DNA of 64,000 bases from Nocardia arthritidis NBRC 100137 (GTDB lineage Bacteria > Actinomycetota > Actinomycetes > Mycobacteriales > Mycobacteriaceae). Below, piece by piece: positions 52,921 through 61,385 of the stretch. Under the pieces are notes generated by a model. That model was not told the DNA's origin, did no database searches, and was given only the letters and a program-made list of their open reading frames with translations. Positions within the stretch are counted from its first letter, which is position 1, and every line of letters starts with the position of its first letter. Position numbers and translations under genes: made by a program. The stretch is taken from the NCBI RefSeq assembly GCF_001612765.1, contig NZ_BDBB01000013.1, positions 124,001-188,000 on the forward strand, written 5' to 3'.

Positions 52921-53688
52921 GTGCACTCCACTCCTTGGCAGAACAGAGAAACGCGACGCGAGCAGGGCGATTCGGCTGGCGGGATACAACGGCGGCGATG
53001 GGGTGACACGCGGATACAAGTTGCCCTCGTGGGCAGACAGCTGAGGGTCGTGGTGCTCGGAAACTGGGTCTACTGGTCTGCCGCGGTCGGCTGCACGATC
53101 ACGTTTGCCCTGCTGTTCCAGCCGTGGCTGACCACAGGAACAGGCGGCACGGACGGTGTCATCCAAGCGAACGCCTTCGGCCGGATTCACGTGACTACCT
53201 CTTGGGTAGATCTCTGGGCGCAGAAGTCCGTGCCCGATCCGAAAGCCAGCGGCATGTGGGGCATCCTCACAAGCGTCGCGATCGTCATCGCTGTATGCAG
53301 CGTGGCGGTAAACAGCGTGGCCCGCACCGAGGCGCTCACCCGCCTCGTGATCGTCGCCACGGTTTGCGTGTCGATTTTCACGATTGCCACCGCGCTCTAC
53401 CTGAATAGTAAGGGCGATGAACTGACGCGAGTGGTTTCGTATGAGACGGCCCGCGATCCTGGTACCCAGGTCGGATTGCTGATCCGATGGGCGAAAGGAC
53501 ATGACAACTATCCGGCGCCTGGGTTTCGCCAAGTGGCATACTCCACCCACAGTCTCATTTGGCCTGCGATAGCCGCCGTCGGTGTTTCGCTGCTTTCCGC
53601 TATAGCTGTTATCGCGCAGTGGACCAGAGGCACAACAGTATCCCGCAGAGAAAGGGGGCGAATTACTCGGCGAACGGAATGTGCATAA
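52921..53688 (+). CDS. Hypothetical membrane protein
   Basis: A 255-residue protein with four predicted membrane helices (VLGNWVYWSAAVGCTITFAL, ILTSVAIVIAVCSVAVNSVA, LVIVATVCVSIFTIATALYL, LIWPAIAAVGVSLLSAIAVI). An extracytoplasmic loop rich in Thr/Gly/Trp lies between helices 1 and 2. The N- and C-terminal ends are basic. The start is GTG 52921. No family is recognised; the topology resembles many uncharacterised Nocardia proteins. Confidence 0.7.
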   Translation: MHSTPWQNRETRREQGDSAGGIQRRRWGDTRIQVALVGRQLRVVVLGNWVYWSAAVGCTITFALLFQPWLTTGTGGTDGVIQANAFGRIHVTTSWVDLWAQKSVPDPKASGMWGILTSVAIVIAVCSVAVNSVARTEALTRLVIVATVCVSIFTIATALYLNSKGDELTRVVSYETARDPGTQVGLLIRWAKGHDNYPAPGFRQVAYSTHSLIWPAIAAVGVSLLSAIAVIAQWTRGTTVSRRERGRITRRTECA

Positions 53689-53791
53689 CCCGTGAAAGGA
53701 CAGAAACAGAAACCGTCGAGAGTGATCCGTCGCGGCCTACCAGAGCGGCCGTGCGAAGGTCGCCGATGAGCGCGTAGTCTTCGATGCGCAT
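53663..53791 (-). pseudogene. Glycoside hydrolase 15 N-terminal fragment
   Basis: The 42 codons begin MRIEDYALIGDLRTAALVGR, the hallmark N-terminus of GH15 trehalases/glucoamylases (IEDYALIGDCxTAALVGRDG). The frame degenerates after GRDGSLST and ends, while a full gene has about 600 codons. It is a remnant overlapping the end of the membrane protein gene. Confidence 0.75.
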
Positions 53792-53822
53792 CAGCGGCCC
53801 GGCTACCGGTCGGTGGGATCGC

Positions 53823-54836
53823 TCATGGGACCAAGATGATCTTGCCCTGGGACGCGGTGCTCTGCAGGACCTCGTGTGCGCGGCGGGCATCGGTCATAGG
53901 CATGCGCTCGGCGACCACCGGATGGACTCGTCCCTCGCGCAGCAGCCGGATCAGTTCGGACAGGTCGTCGCGGAACCAGTCGGGGTGGCGGTCGCGCAAT
54001 TTCGCGATCCGATAGGTCGTCACTCGCCGGGAAGGCGAGATCAGCCCCGCCGTCATCGCGGCCGCCCCCGCCCCGTAGAACTTCGTCATGCCGAGCCGGC
54101 TGCGTCGGCCTCGCGCGAGGGTGGAGTAGTGCCCGAAGAGAACCAGCCTGCCTCCGCGCCGCAACGCCCGGTAGGAGCGCAAGGACACCGGGCCGCCGAT
54201 GCCGTCGAACGCGACATCGACTCCGCCGCCGTTCAGGGCGCGCACGCGCGTCAGGAAGTCTTCGGTGGTGTAGTCGATCGGTACGCCGCCGAGTCGCTGC
54301 ACCAATGCGCAGTCCGATGTCGCGGCCGTTCCGTAGACGCGAAGGCCCGCAGGCTCGGCGAGTTCCAGCAGCGCGACTCCTACCCGTCCCGCCGCTCCGT
54401 GATAGAGCGCGGTTTCCCCAGGCTCTGCCCTCGCCGCGCGGTGAATGAGCTGGTAGGCGGTCATGTACGGGAAGATCACGCTCACGAGCGTCGCCGGGTC
54501 GACATCGTCGGGAACCTTGATCGCGAGGGACTCTCGCACGCAGACCATCTCCGCGTATCCGCCCCACACGACGAGCGCCGCCACATGGTCTCCGGGCTGG
54601 AGTGTCGAGCATCCCGGCCCCACCCGCTGGACTATCCCCGCGAACTCGTAACCGGGGGTGAACGGCGGCTTCGGTCCACCCGGATAAGTCCCGGCCCGAA
54701 GCAGGCTGTCGGTGAACGAAACGCCCGAAGCCAGCACGCGGACGCAAACCTCGCCGTGACCCGGCACGGGCTCGTCTTCCTCGACAAGGGTGAGAACTTC
54801 CGGACCGCCGTAATGGGGAACAACGACACGCTTCAT
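53823..54836 (-). CDS. Zinc-independent MDR oxidoreductase (quinone oxidoreductase-like)
   Basis: A 337-residue medium-chain dehydrogenase/reductase. VVVPHYGGPEVLTLVEEDEP is the quinone-oxidoreductase N-terminus, and the NADPH motif is GAAGRVGVALLELAEPAG. No zinc-ligand Cys/His pattern is seen. It probably reduces quinones or alpha,beta-unsaturated carbonyls. The start ATG 54836 is chosen from homologs. Confidence 0.9.
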   Translation of the reverse strand: MKRVVVPHYGGPEVLTLVEEDEPVPGHGEVCVRVLASGVSFTDSLLRAGTYPGGPKPPFTPGYEFAGIVQRVGPGCSTLQPGDHVAALVVWGGYAEMVCVRESLAIKVPDDVDPATLVSVIFPYMTAYQLIHRAARAEPGETALYHGAAGRVGVALLELAEPAGLRVYGTAATSDCALVQRLGGVPIDYTTEDFLTRVRALNGGGVDVAFDGIGGPVSLRSYRALRRGGRLVLFGHYSTLARGRRSRLGMTKFYGAGAAAMTAGLISPSRRVTTYRIAKLRDRHPDWFRDDLSELIRLLREGRVHPVVAERMPMTDARRAHEVLQSTASQGKIILVP

Positions 54837-55148
54837 GTCCGCATGCGCCCTTCTGTCGTCGGCATCATCCACTCCTCTTCGTGTGGGAAGGGAGCAGGAG
54901 CAGCCGGTGACTCCATTGCTCAATACGACACCGCGACGAGTGCACCGGGACAGGGGCGAACGGTCGGCGCCATGGAGTCTTTTGCCCCTTCGCAGCATCG
55001 CCTGGTGGCCTTCGAGCAGCCGCTCGATCGATCAGGCAGGCGAGGAAGCGGCGCCGGATCGGAGCCAGACGCGGCCCACACGGGAAGTTCCTTATCGAAC
55101 TCGGCAGCCGCATGACCGTCACTCGATCAGCGGATGTCGCTCACCCGC
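54837..55148. other. Intergenic, no gene seen
   Basis: The 312 bases upstream of the MDR gene have no protein-like frame. They probably hold its promoter and the end of the following - strand transcript. Confidence 0.6.
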
Positions 55149-55520
55149 TCAGGGCAGGCCGGCGACCAGCAGCAGCATCGCCGCGGTGGTCAGCAGCACG
55201 GGGCAGATCTTGAACCAGACGACGCGCGTGCGGGCGCCGGTGAAGGCTGTCAGCACTGCCAGGACGAGCAATGCTCCAGCGGTGACGCGATAGGTCCAGT
55301 GGGCGGCGGACGTCCCGCTGCCCACCGCGGTCACCACGATGACCAGCGTGGCGAATGACCACATGGTCACGGCTTCGGCCAGCCATTCCTGAGCCGGCAC
55401 CCGGCGGTTGTCGGCGGAGATCCCTTGGAACCCGGCGATGACGGCCCGCGTGGGAATCGCGTGCGCGACCCCCCATAGCCCGACCAATCCCGCAGCGACG
55501 TAGGCGAGAACCTCTTCCAT
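55149..55520 (-). CDS. Small membrane protein
   Basis: A 123-residue protein with four membrane helices (VLAYVAAGLVGLWGVAHAI, AVTMWSFATLVIVVTAVG, VTAGALLVLAVLTAFTG, VLLTTAAMLLLVAGLP). It is of the type often annotated as a hypothetical integral membrane protein. It lies downstream of a 27-bp repeat array and the ABC exporter genes on the same strand. Confidence 0.75.
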   Translation of the reverse strand: MEEVLAYVAAGLVGLWGVAHAIPTRAVIAGFQGISADNRRVPAQEWLAEAVTMWSFATLVIVVTAVGSGTSAAHWTYRVTAGALLVLAVLTAFTGARTRVVWFKICPVLLTTAAMLLLVAGLP

Positions 55521-55557
55521 AAGGCCATGGTCCGATCGTCGCCCGATGCGGGGTAGG

Positions 55558-55638
55558 GGACTTCGTCCCGATTGACATCGCCGAGGACTTCGTCCCGATT
55601 GACATCGCCGAGGACTTCGTCCCGATTGACATCGCCGG
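55558..55638. repeat. 27-bp tandem repeat, three copies
   Basis: Three almost identical 27-base units start at 55558, 55585 and 55612, each with GGACTTCGTCCCGATTGACA followed by TCGCCGR. The first part (GGACTTCGTCC) is itself an imperfect palindrome. The array lies between the membrane protein and the ABC permease genes. Confidence 0.9.
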
Positions 55639-55676
55639 CGCCGACCGGGCAGCCACCGCGAGATGACCGTACCGGC

Positions 55677-58025
55677 TCACAGTGACCGTTCACGGACGAT
55701 CCGCGCGATGTCGATGCGACGGACTTGGCGAAGCGATGGGAATTGGACGAGGAGAGCAGCAGCGAAGACGGCGGCCGCCACCAGCGGTGGTGTGGTCGCG
55801 CGCATCGCGAGATCGAGGTGGGCGCCTTGGTTCTCGTAGGTGGACAGCAGCCAGCGGGCGAGCAGAATCCCACATCCGACGCCGACGGGTATTCCGATGA
55901 GGGCGAGGGCGAGGTTCTCGGTAGCGATCAGGCGCGACAGCATGCCCGAGCGCATACCGGCAGCGCGCAGGGCGCCGAGTTCGCCGAGTCGTTCCCCGAT
56001 ATTGGCCGACATCGCGTTGAACAGCAGTGCGGCGGCCATGATCGCGGCGAAGAGGAGCAGGACGCCGACCACCGCGTTGTACATGGCGAACGCTTGTCGC
56101 ATGGCCGAGGCCAGGGTGGCGGTCGATAGATAGGCGACCGCGCCGGGTATTGCGGTGAGCCGGTCGGCGACGGCTTGCTCGTCGGTCACGCCGGGCCGAA
56201 GTCTCACCAGTACCCCGGTGTCGGGAACGGGTCCGACGGTCTGCCGCAGAAAGTCGGTAGAGACGTATGCGACCGGTGATAGTGGTTCGTCGACGAACCC
56301 GGTCACCGGCGCGGTGAAGCGCTGCCCGGTCGCGGTATCGGAGATTTCGACCGTGTCGCCGACGGCGAGGCCCAGTGTGCTCCGCAGTCCGGAGCCCAGC
56401 AGTAGACCATGGTCGGAAAGCTGGTTCGACCCGGATTTCGCGGTGAAGCGGTGCATCTGGGTCGAGGCGGGCAGGCTGATCACTAGGGTGTCGTAGTGCC
56501 GTCCTCCGGTGGAGAGGACGACGTCGTAGCGGCCGACGGGTTCGGCCGCGGCGACATCGGGGTCTTGCCGAACACGTGTCAGCACGGAGTCGGTCGTGCC
56601 GGGGGCGGTGGCGATCTCGCCGTCTTGCAACGCGACGTGGCCGTATTGGCGATCGATCAACGTGATGACGGTGTCGCGGAGTCCGGCGAACACCATGACC
56701 AGGCTCATCGAGACAGCCACGCCGATCACGGTGAAGATGGCGCGGCGGCGGTTGCGCAGAACGGCTCGCAGCGTCATCCGCCAGCGTGCCGGCGTGCGAT
56801 TCAGCAGCGGCAGGGCGCGTTCGATGATACTGCGGCCGCCGCGGCGCGCGGGTGGGGCGATGCGCATGGCTTCGGCGGGCCGCATACGTGCCGCGGCGCG
56901 TGCCGGTGCCCACGCCGCCACCGCGGTGGCGGCCAGCACCGCGGCTGTCGCGGTCAGCAAGGTGGTCGGGTGCAGCGCCGTGACGTGCAGCGGTAGACCG
57001 AGTGCCTGGGTGTAGCGGGTGGTGATCCAGCCACCGAGCAGATAGCCGCCGGCTAGCCCGGGGGCGATACTCAGAAGTGCGCAGGCCAATCCATACCCGA
57101 GGTAGTGCCTGCGCAGCAGACCGGGTGAGAAGCCGTTGGCCACCAGGGTTCCGATGATCGCGCGCTGGGCTGCCACCACGCGTGACAGCAGCACGTAGGT
57201 GCCGAGTACGGCTGCGGCCAGAAACAGCCAGGGCAGCATGTTGGCGAAGGTGCCGAATGCGTTTACGTCATCCTGCAGGGCTCGATACGACGGCTGTTGA
57301 TCGCGGGGGAGCACCTGCAGCCCGGCGGCGAGGGCCAGTTGTTCGGCCGAGGCCACCAGCTCGGGTGCCGCTGAGCGGTCGCCGGCGTACAGCACGATCT
57401 GTTCGGTGGGGTCCGGCAGTGTCCGGGCGAGGTCTTCGTCCGGGACGAACACGACTCCGAAGTGCTCCGGCGTTGTCATGATCTCCTGGCTGGAGCGGGC
57501 GGGCCAGAAGTATTCGGCCGACAGCGCCGAACCCGCGACACGCACCGGTTGCCAGCCGCGAGCGCTCAACAGGTCGACGGTATCGCCCGGGTGGAGGTCG
57601 TAGTGGTCGGCGAGATGTTGTTCGACTACCAGCTCTCCGGCAGACGGCAGCGCACCCGACCGAATCGCCAGGCGGGAAACGAGAGGTTGTCCGGTGTCGG
57701 GGACACCGACCGCCCGGCCGAGAAAAGCGCGCCCGTGAATGCGGATGCCGATGTCGGCCTGGTGGCGCACCTCGACCATCGGCTCGCCGGGTAGTCGCTG
57801 GATTGCCGCGGCCAGCTCGGCGGCGCCCGGTCCGGCGACGATCGCGTCGGGAAGACGTTGGGTATTGTAGGCGCGGGCGAAGGATTGGTCGAGATTTCGG
57901 TAAGCATCGGTCGCCGCGACGAACACCGCCACTCCGATGGAGAGAATCGCGGCGATGGCAAGGAACTGCCAGCGTTGCCGCCAGAGGTCGCGCCGTAATT
58001 TGCGCGACAGTATTCGGCTCACCAT
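55677..58025 (-). CDS. ABC transporter permease with two FtsX/MacB-type domains
   Basis: A 782-residue permease with an N-terminal helix (FLAIAAILSIGVAVFVAATDA), a large extracytoplasmic MacB-like domain, a central group of helices (MLPWLFLAAAVLGTYVLLSR), a second MacB-like domain and a final FtsX-type block (LLLFAAIMAAALLFNAM). It works with the ATPase encoded just upstream to export a lipid or peptide or to extract lipoproteins. The ATG overlaps the ATPase stop by 7 bases. Confidence 0.92.
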   Translation of the reverse strand: MVSRILSRKLRRDLWRQRWQFLAIAAILSIGVAVFVAATDAYRNLDQSFARAYNTQRLPDAIVAGPGAAELAAAIQRLPGEPMVEVRHQADIGIRIHGRAFLGRAVGVPDTGQPLVSRLAIRSGALPSAGELVVEQHLADHYDLHPGDTVDLLSARGWQPVRVAGSALSAEYFWPARSSQEIMTTPEHFGVVFVPDEDLARTLPDPTEQIVLYAGDRSAAPELVASAEQLALAAGLQVLPRDQQPSYRALQDDVNAFGTFANMLPWLFLAAAVLGTYVLLSRVVAAQRAIIGTLVANGFSPGLLRRHYLGYGLACALLSIAPGLAGGYLLGGWITTRYTQALGLPLHVTALHPTTLLTATAAVLAATAVAAWAPARAAARMRPAEAMRIAPPARRGGRSIIERALPLLNRTPARWRMTLRAVLRNRRRAIFTVIGVAVSMSLVMVFAGLRDTVITLIDRQYGHVALQDGEIATAPGTTDSVLTRVRQDPDVAAAEPVGRYDVVLSTGGRHYDTLVISLPASTQMHRFTAKSGSNQLSDHGLLLGSGLRSTLGLAVGDTVEISDTATGQRFTAPVTGFVDEPLSPVAYVSTDFLRQTVGPVPDTGVLVRLRPGVTDEQAVADRLTAIPGAVAYLSTATLASAMRQAFAMYNAVVGVLLLFAAIMAAALLFNAMSANIGERLGELGALRAAGMRSGMLSRLIATENLALALIGIPVGVGCGILLARWLLSTYENQGAHLDLAMRATTPPLVAAAVFAAALLVQFPSLRQVRRIDIARIVRERSL

Positions 58026-58786
58026 TGCAGCTCCGATGCCTCGATCGGATGGGGCACCGATTCCGATCGGCTGATCGCACCCGAGCGCAGCCACAGCACA
58101 CGGTCGGCCATGCGGGCGATCTCGGAGTTGTGGGTCACCAGCAGGACCGTGTGGTGGCCCTCGCGAGCCAGATCACGCAGCACGGCCAGGACCTGCCTGC
58201 CGGTGGTGAGGTCGAGGCTGCCGGTGGGCTCGTCGCACAGCAGTAACGGCGGCTCCTTCACAATCGCTCGCGCGATGGCCACCCGCTGTTGCTGACCGCC
58301 CGACAGTTGTCCCGGGAATCGATCGGCGACGTCGCCGACACCGACCAGTTCCAGCGCCGCCCGGCTGCGGGCGGCGGCATCGGGCCCGGTCAGCTCCGCC
58401 AAGATCTCTACGTTCTCTCGCGCGGTCAGGGTAGGGACCAGATTGAAGAACTGGAAGACGAATCCCACCCGCTCGCGCCGAAAGTCGGTGCGCTGCTTGT
58501 CGTCGAGAGAACCGATATCCAGGCCGGCGACCTCGATGACGCCGGTGGATGGCTCCTCGATCCCGCCGATGAGATTCAGCAACGTCGTCTTGCCTGATCC
58601 CGACGGCCCCAGCAAAACCACGAACTCACCGGGTCGCACCTGCAGGTCCACATCTCGCAGCGCGACGACCCGCGCGGCCGCCGCGCCGTAGGTCTTGCCC
58701 ACCTGCACCATCCGCAACGCCGGAGCCCCCGACGACGCGGCCGCCTCCGCAGCGATAACCGGATCGACACGACCGTATCGGCTCAT
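58019..58786 (-). CDS. ABC transporter ATPase (LolD/MacB type)
   Basis: A 255-residue ATPase: Walker A LLGPSGSGKTTLLN, signature LSGGQQQRVAIARA, Walker B LLLCDEPTGSLD and H-loop THNSEIA. The DLTTGRQ segment and length are typical of LolD/MacB ATPases. It couples ATP hydrolysis to the permease encoded next. Confidence 0.95.
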   Translation of the reverse strand: MSRYGRVDPVIAAEAAASSGAPALRMVQVGKTYGAAAARVVALRDVDLQVRPGEFVVLLGPSGSGKTTLLNLIGGIEEPSTGVIEVAGLDIGSLDDKQRTDFRRERVGFVFQFFNLVPTLTARENVEILAELTGPDAAARSRAALELVGVGDVADRFPGQLSGGQQQRVAIARAIVKEPPLLLCDEPTGSLDLTTGRQVLAVLRDLAREGHHTVLLVTHNSEIARMADRVLWLRSGAISRSESVPHPIEASELQW

Positions 58787-59291
58787 TCCCTCAGCGTCGC
58801 GACTCCGCCGCGACGTGAGAAGGGCCGGTTGTCACAGATGGCGACGACGATTGGATAGCGGTACCACCTCGCGCATCGCTGGAGAACGCGCAGAGCGAAA
58901 GGTACCGCTTTCGGTGTCGCGGTCAGCGGCGCTAACGCCGCAACGGCTGGCGTTATGCCACCAAATGGTTCTCGATCCGCATTTCAGGGCGTTTCCGACA
59001 CAGGACACACCTTCACATGCTCACACCACGCCCCGGCACCGCACGCGGAAACGTTCGACGACTTCGAAGCCGCTGGTTTCGGCGATGCTGCGCCTGCGAC
59101 GACTGAATCGACACGGGTTCGACGACTCACCAGGCGATGGTGGTCCATATCGAGGACAGCAGTACTGCGCCGATGATGTCGGTGGGGGCCTGTGCAGCCG
59201 CCCCGCGGCTGGTTTTCGTGTTCTCCCTCGCCCGCGTGGACCGCGGGAGCCTGATCGCGGTCCACGGGTAACGCCGCCCAGAACGGGCTTT
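58787..59291. other. Gap containing an integrase remnant
   Basis: The stretch holds the second integrase remnant (58968-59076). A - strand frame at about 59100-59200 encodes a hydrophobic end (TDIIGAVLLSSIWTTIAW) that could be the tail of a decayed membrane protein. No intact gene is seen. Confidence 0.6.
58968..59076 (+). pseudogene. Second, internally deleted copy of the integrase 5' end
   Basis: Bases 58989-59019 match the start region of the integrase at 31903: GTTTCCGACMCAGGASACAC then CTTCACATG, with only two mismatches over 29 bases, including the start codon (59017). Similarity runs on to about 59042. It then jumps to GGAAACSTTCGACGACTTCG, which in the other copy lies at 32001, so about 60 bases are missing. 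Same strand as the copy at tRNA-Ile. Confidence 0.85.
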
Positions 59292-59936
59292 TCAGCCACG
59301 GTGCAGCCCGGGTTTGTTCAGCCGCGGACCCGCTCCGGAATCGGCCCGGGAGGCGGGTTCCGCAGGTTCTGGCGTGTCGGTTACGCGGCGCTGATTGTCT
59401 GCTCCGGTGGTGGCTCTGGCATCGATTTCGCGTTGCGCGAAGGCGATATCGCGCGCACTCCGCACCGACAATCGGCCGAGCGAGGTGGCGGCGAAGAACA
59501 GTATCAGCGCACCGAGACCATAGAAATACGTCAGTTGTAGTACGGCACGTTTGAGATCGGAGGTGGCGACAGGATCGCCGACATCCCCTATTCCCAGCGA
59601 GTCCGCCAGTACCGGCCCGATCACGAACCACACGCCCGCCGCCACTGCCAGCCACCCGCCGAAACTCGCCACGAGACGGTTGCGGCTTGTCAACATGAGC
59701 AATCCGCCGATGATCGCGGTGACACCAGGCAGTACTTGGAGCCACCCACGCGCCGCCGTCCACACCCATGGTTCGTCCGGAGTGAACGCGAAGTCGAAGT
59801 TGGGTCCGAGGAAGGGGATCAGCGCACCCCAGACGCCCAGGAGTAGCACCGCGAGCCCGCCGAGGGCTCCCCGGCTACGTGGAATTCGGAGCCGATGGCC
59901 CCGGTCGGCCGAAACATTGTCGTCGACGTCCCTCAT
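59292..59936 (-). CDS. Hypothetical membrane protein
   Basis: A 214-residue protein with four membrane helices (ALGGLAVLLLGVWGALIPFL, VLPGVTAIIGGLLMLTS, FGGWLAVAAGVWFVIGPVL, LTYFYGLGALILFFAATSLG) and a hydrophilic C-terminal tail. The layout is that of uncharacterised actinobacterial membrane proteins with paired helices. ATG 59936 has GGAGG four bases upstream; ATG 59951 is the alternative. Confidence 0.75.
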   Translation of the reverse strand: MRDVDDNVSADRGHRLRIPRSRGALGGLAVLLLGVWGALIPFLGPNFDFAFTPDEPWVWTAARGWLQVLPGVTAIIGGLLMLTSRNRLVASFGGWLAVAAGVWFVIGPVLADSLGIGDVGDPVATSDLKRAVLQLTYFYGLGALILFFAATSLGRLSVRSARDIAFAQREIDARATTGADNQRRVTDTPEPAEPASRADSGAGPRLNKPGLHRG

Positions 59937-59951
59937 GACGCCTCCATTCAT

Positions 59952-60257
59952 CGAAGTAGGTGCATATGCGGCCTACCCCTTGCCCATCGCGATACGCAGG
60001 AACACCGCCGTCGGGGCTCATGAGTTGCCGGCGGTTCCCGAATCCCTCTGGCTCTGAAACGCGTGAAAACCACCTGAGCGGGTGCTTTTCGAGCACTTGC
60101 CTTTCCTGGTCCGCCGGGCGCCTACTCGGACCACGACCATTCGACGCGATCACGTCGATGGTCCGGGGAAGTCCGCTGGGCGGGGTGCGGGGATGGCATT
60201 CACAGACACGCGGAACGACGAAGGCTCATGCTCTTGCGAGCATGAGCCTTCGAGGAG
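59952..60257. other. Intergenic between membrane protein and tRNA-Ala
   Basis: No gene is seen in these 306 bases apart from the hairpin at 60219-60252. The first part should hold the promoter of the - strand membrane protein. Confidence 0.6.
60219..60252 (-). terminator. Terminator-like hairpin after tRNA-Ala
   Basis: A perfect 15-bp stem (60219-60233 with 60238-60252, 4-base loop) starts 5 bases past the tRNA 3' end in the direction of transcription. Confidence 0.8.
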
Positions 60258-60330
60258 TGGAGCCTAGGGGAATCGAACCCCTAACCCCTGCCTTGCAAAG
60301 GCAGTGCTCTGCCAATTGAGCTAAGGCCCC
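60258..60330 (-). tRNA. alaT: tRNA-Ala (TGC)
   Basis: A 73-nt cloverleaf on the - strand: acceptor GGGGCCT/AGGCTCC with one G-T pair, D-arm TAGCTCAATTGGCAGAGCA, anticodon loop TTTGCAA (TGC), T-arm GGGGTTCGATTCCCC and discriminator A. CCA is not encoded. In M. tuberculosis this gene directly follows tRNA-Ile on the same strand. Confidence 0.97.
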
Positions 60331-60614
60331 GCGGGTGTCACGGCTTGCGCGTACAGACGCCTCGAAACGGTACCTTCTCCCTGCTGACATGGTCAAAGCG
60401 GCAGGTGATCGCGCCGAGGCGATCGCCGATCGCGGTGATGCCGCGGTACGGCCCGGTTAGCCGAAGAGGTGGCGCGGATCGCGGCCTACGAACCGGAGCG
60501 CACGATGGGGCACAGCTGGGGCGGTTCGTCATCGAGGGCGCCGAACTGGACAAGGAGTTCACCGCGAGCGCCGTCCGGGGCACCAGCGGGTGACGCCGGC
60601 CGGCGCGCGGGCGC
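60331..60614. other. Intergenic between tRNA-Ala and tetR, no gene recognised
   Basis: An open frame on the + strand ends in VIEGAELDKEFTASAVRGTSG, but nothing recognisable precedes it. It may be a gene fragment. Confidence 0.45.
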
Positions 60615-61250
60615 CTAGTCGAGGGACGGCAGCGGACGCGAGCAGATCTCGTGCGCCTCGTCGGCGGGTAGGCCGAACATGCGCAGCAGGTCCTCGGTGA
60701 CCTGATCGGTGGCGGCCGCGTCGTCGCGCTCGGGGTGATCGTGCAGCAGTTGGCCGAGGCACAGCGCGGCCCCGGACACGATCGTCATGGTCAGCTCCGC
60801 GTCACGCGACTGGAACCGGCCCGCGCGAACCGCGGCCTCGATATCGCGCCGAGCGCGGGGTGCGAGTCCTTTGTCGGAGGCGGTGAGCGCGAGGCCGCTG
60901 TTGAGCAGCACCTTGCTCAGTGTCGGGAGTTTGCGGTGCATTCGGCCGGTCAGCCGGAAACTCTGCGCGAAGACTTCGGCGGGATCGTCCATGCCCTCGG
61001 TCAAGTCGTCGAGTACCGCGCCGTGCTTGTCGAGCGCTTCCTCCACCGCCGCCTGGAACAAGTCCTCCCGGCTCTGGAAGTGGTTGTAGAACGAACCCAT
61101 GCCGACATCCGCGGCCTGGGTGATCTCCAGGATCGGCGCGTTCAGTTTCCCGGTCGCGATGAACGACTGGGCAGCCGTGACGAGGGCGGCTCGGGTGCGG
61201 GCCTTGCGGCGCTCCAGGCGGTTGGGTTCCACCTCGGTCCGATCGGACAT
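60615..61250 (-). CDS. TetR-family transcriptional regulator
   Basis: A 211-residue TetR regulator. The N-terminal HTH lies at about residues 25-65 (APILEITQAADVGMGSFYNHFQ), then the usual all-helical ligand domain. It is divergent from a catabolic operon starting 135 bases away, which holds a perfect 14-bp palindrome. A role as repressor of that operon, released by the aromatic substrate, is inferred from layout. Confidence 0.93.
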   Translation of the reverse strand: MSDRTEVEPNRLERRKARTRAALVTAAQSFIATGKLNAPILEITQAADVGMGSFYNHFQSREDLFQAAVEEALDKHGAVLDDLTEGMDDPAEVFAQSFRLTGRMHRKLPTLSKVLLNSGLALTASDKGLAPRARRDIEAAVRAGRFQSRDAELTMTIVSGAALCLGQLLHDHPERDDAAATDQVTEDLLRMFGLPADEAHEICSRPLPSLD

Positions 61251-61347
61251 GCCCGCTCCTCTCCCTGTCGGCGCCCGACCATGGTAGCGCTACGGCTCAA
61301 TAATGACGAATTCCTCAGCAAGCCTTGACTGAATATTACGTCGTATG

Positions 61348-61361
61348 TGACGATATCGTCA
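61348..61361. promoter_or_regulatory. Candidate TetR operator
   Basis: TGACGATATCGTCA is a perfect 14-bp palindrome 24 bases before the dioxygenase start and next to TTGACT (61325). TGACGA also occurs at 61304, giving a second half site. Confidence 0.6.
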
Positions 61362-61385
61362 TTCTAGGAAAGGGAGTGGTCGCTG

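Noticed and set aside
60345..60593. 82-codon frame after tRNA-Ala
   Set aside because: It overlaps the tRNA flank, and only its last 20 codons look protein-like; at most a gene fragment.
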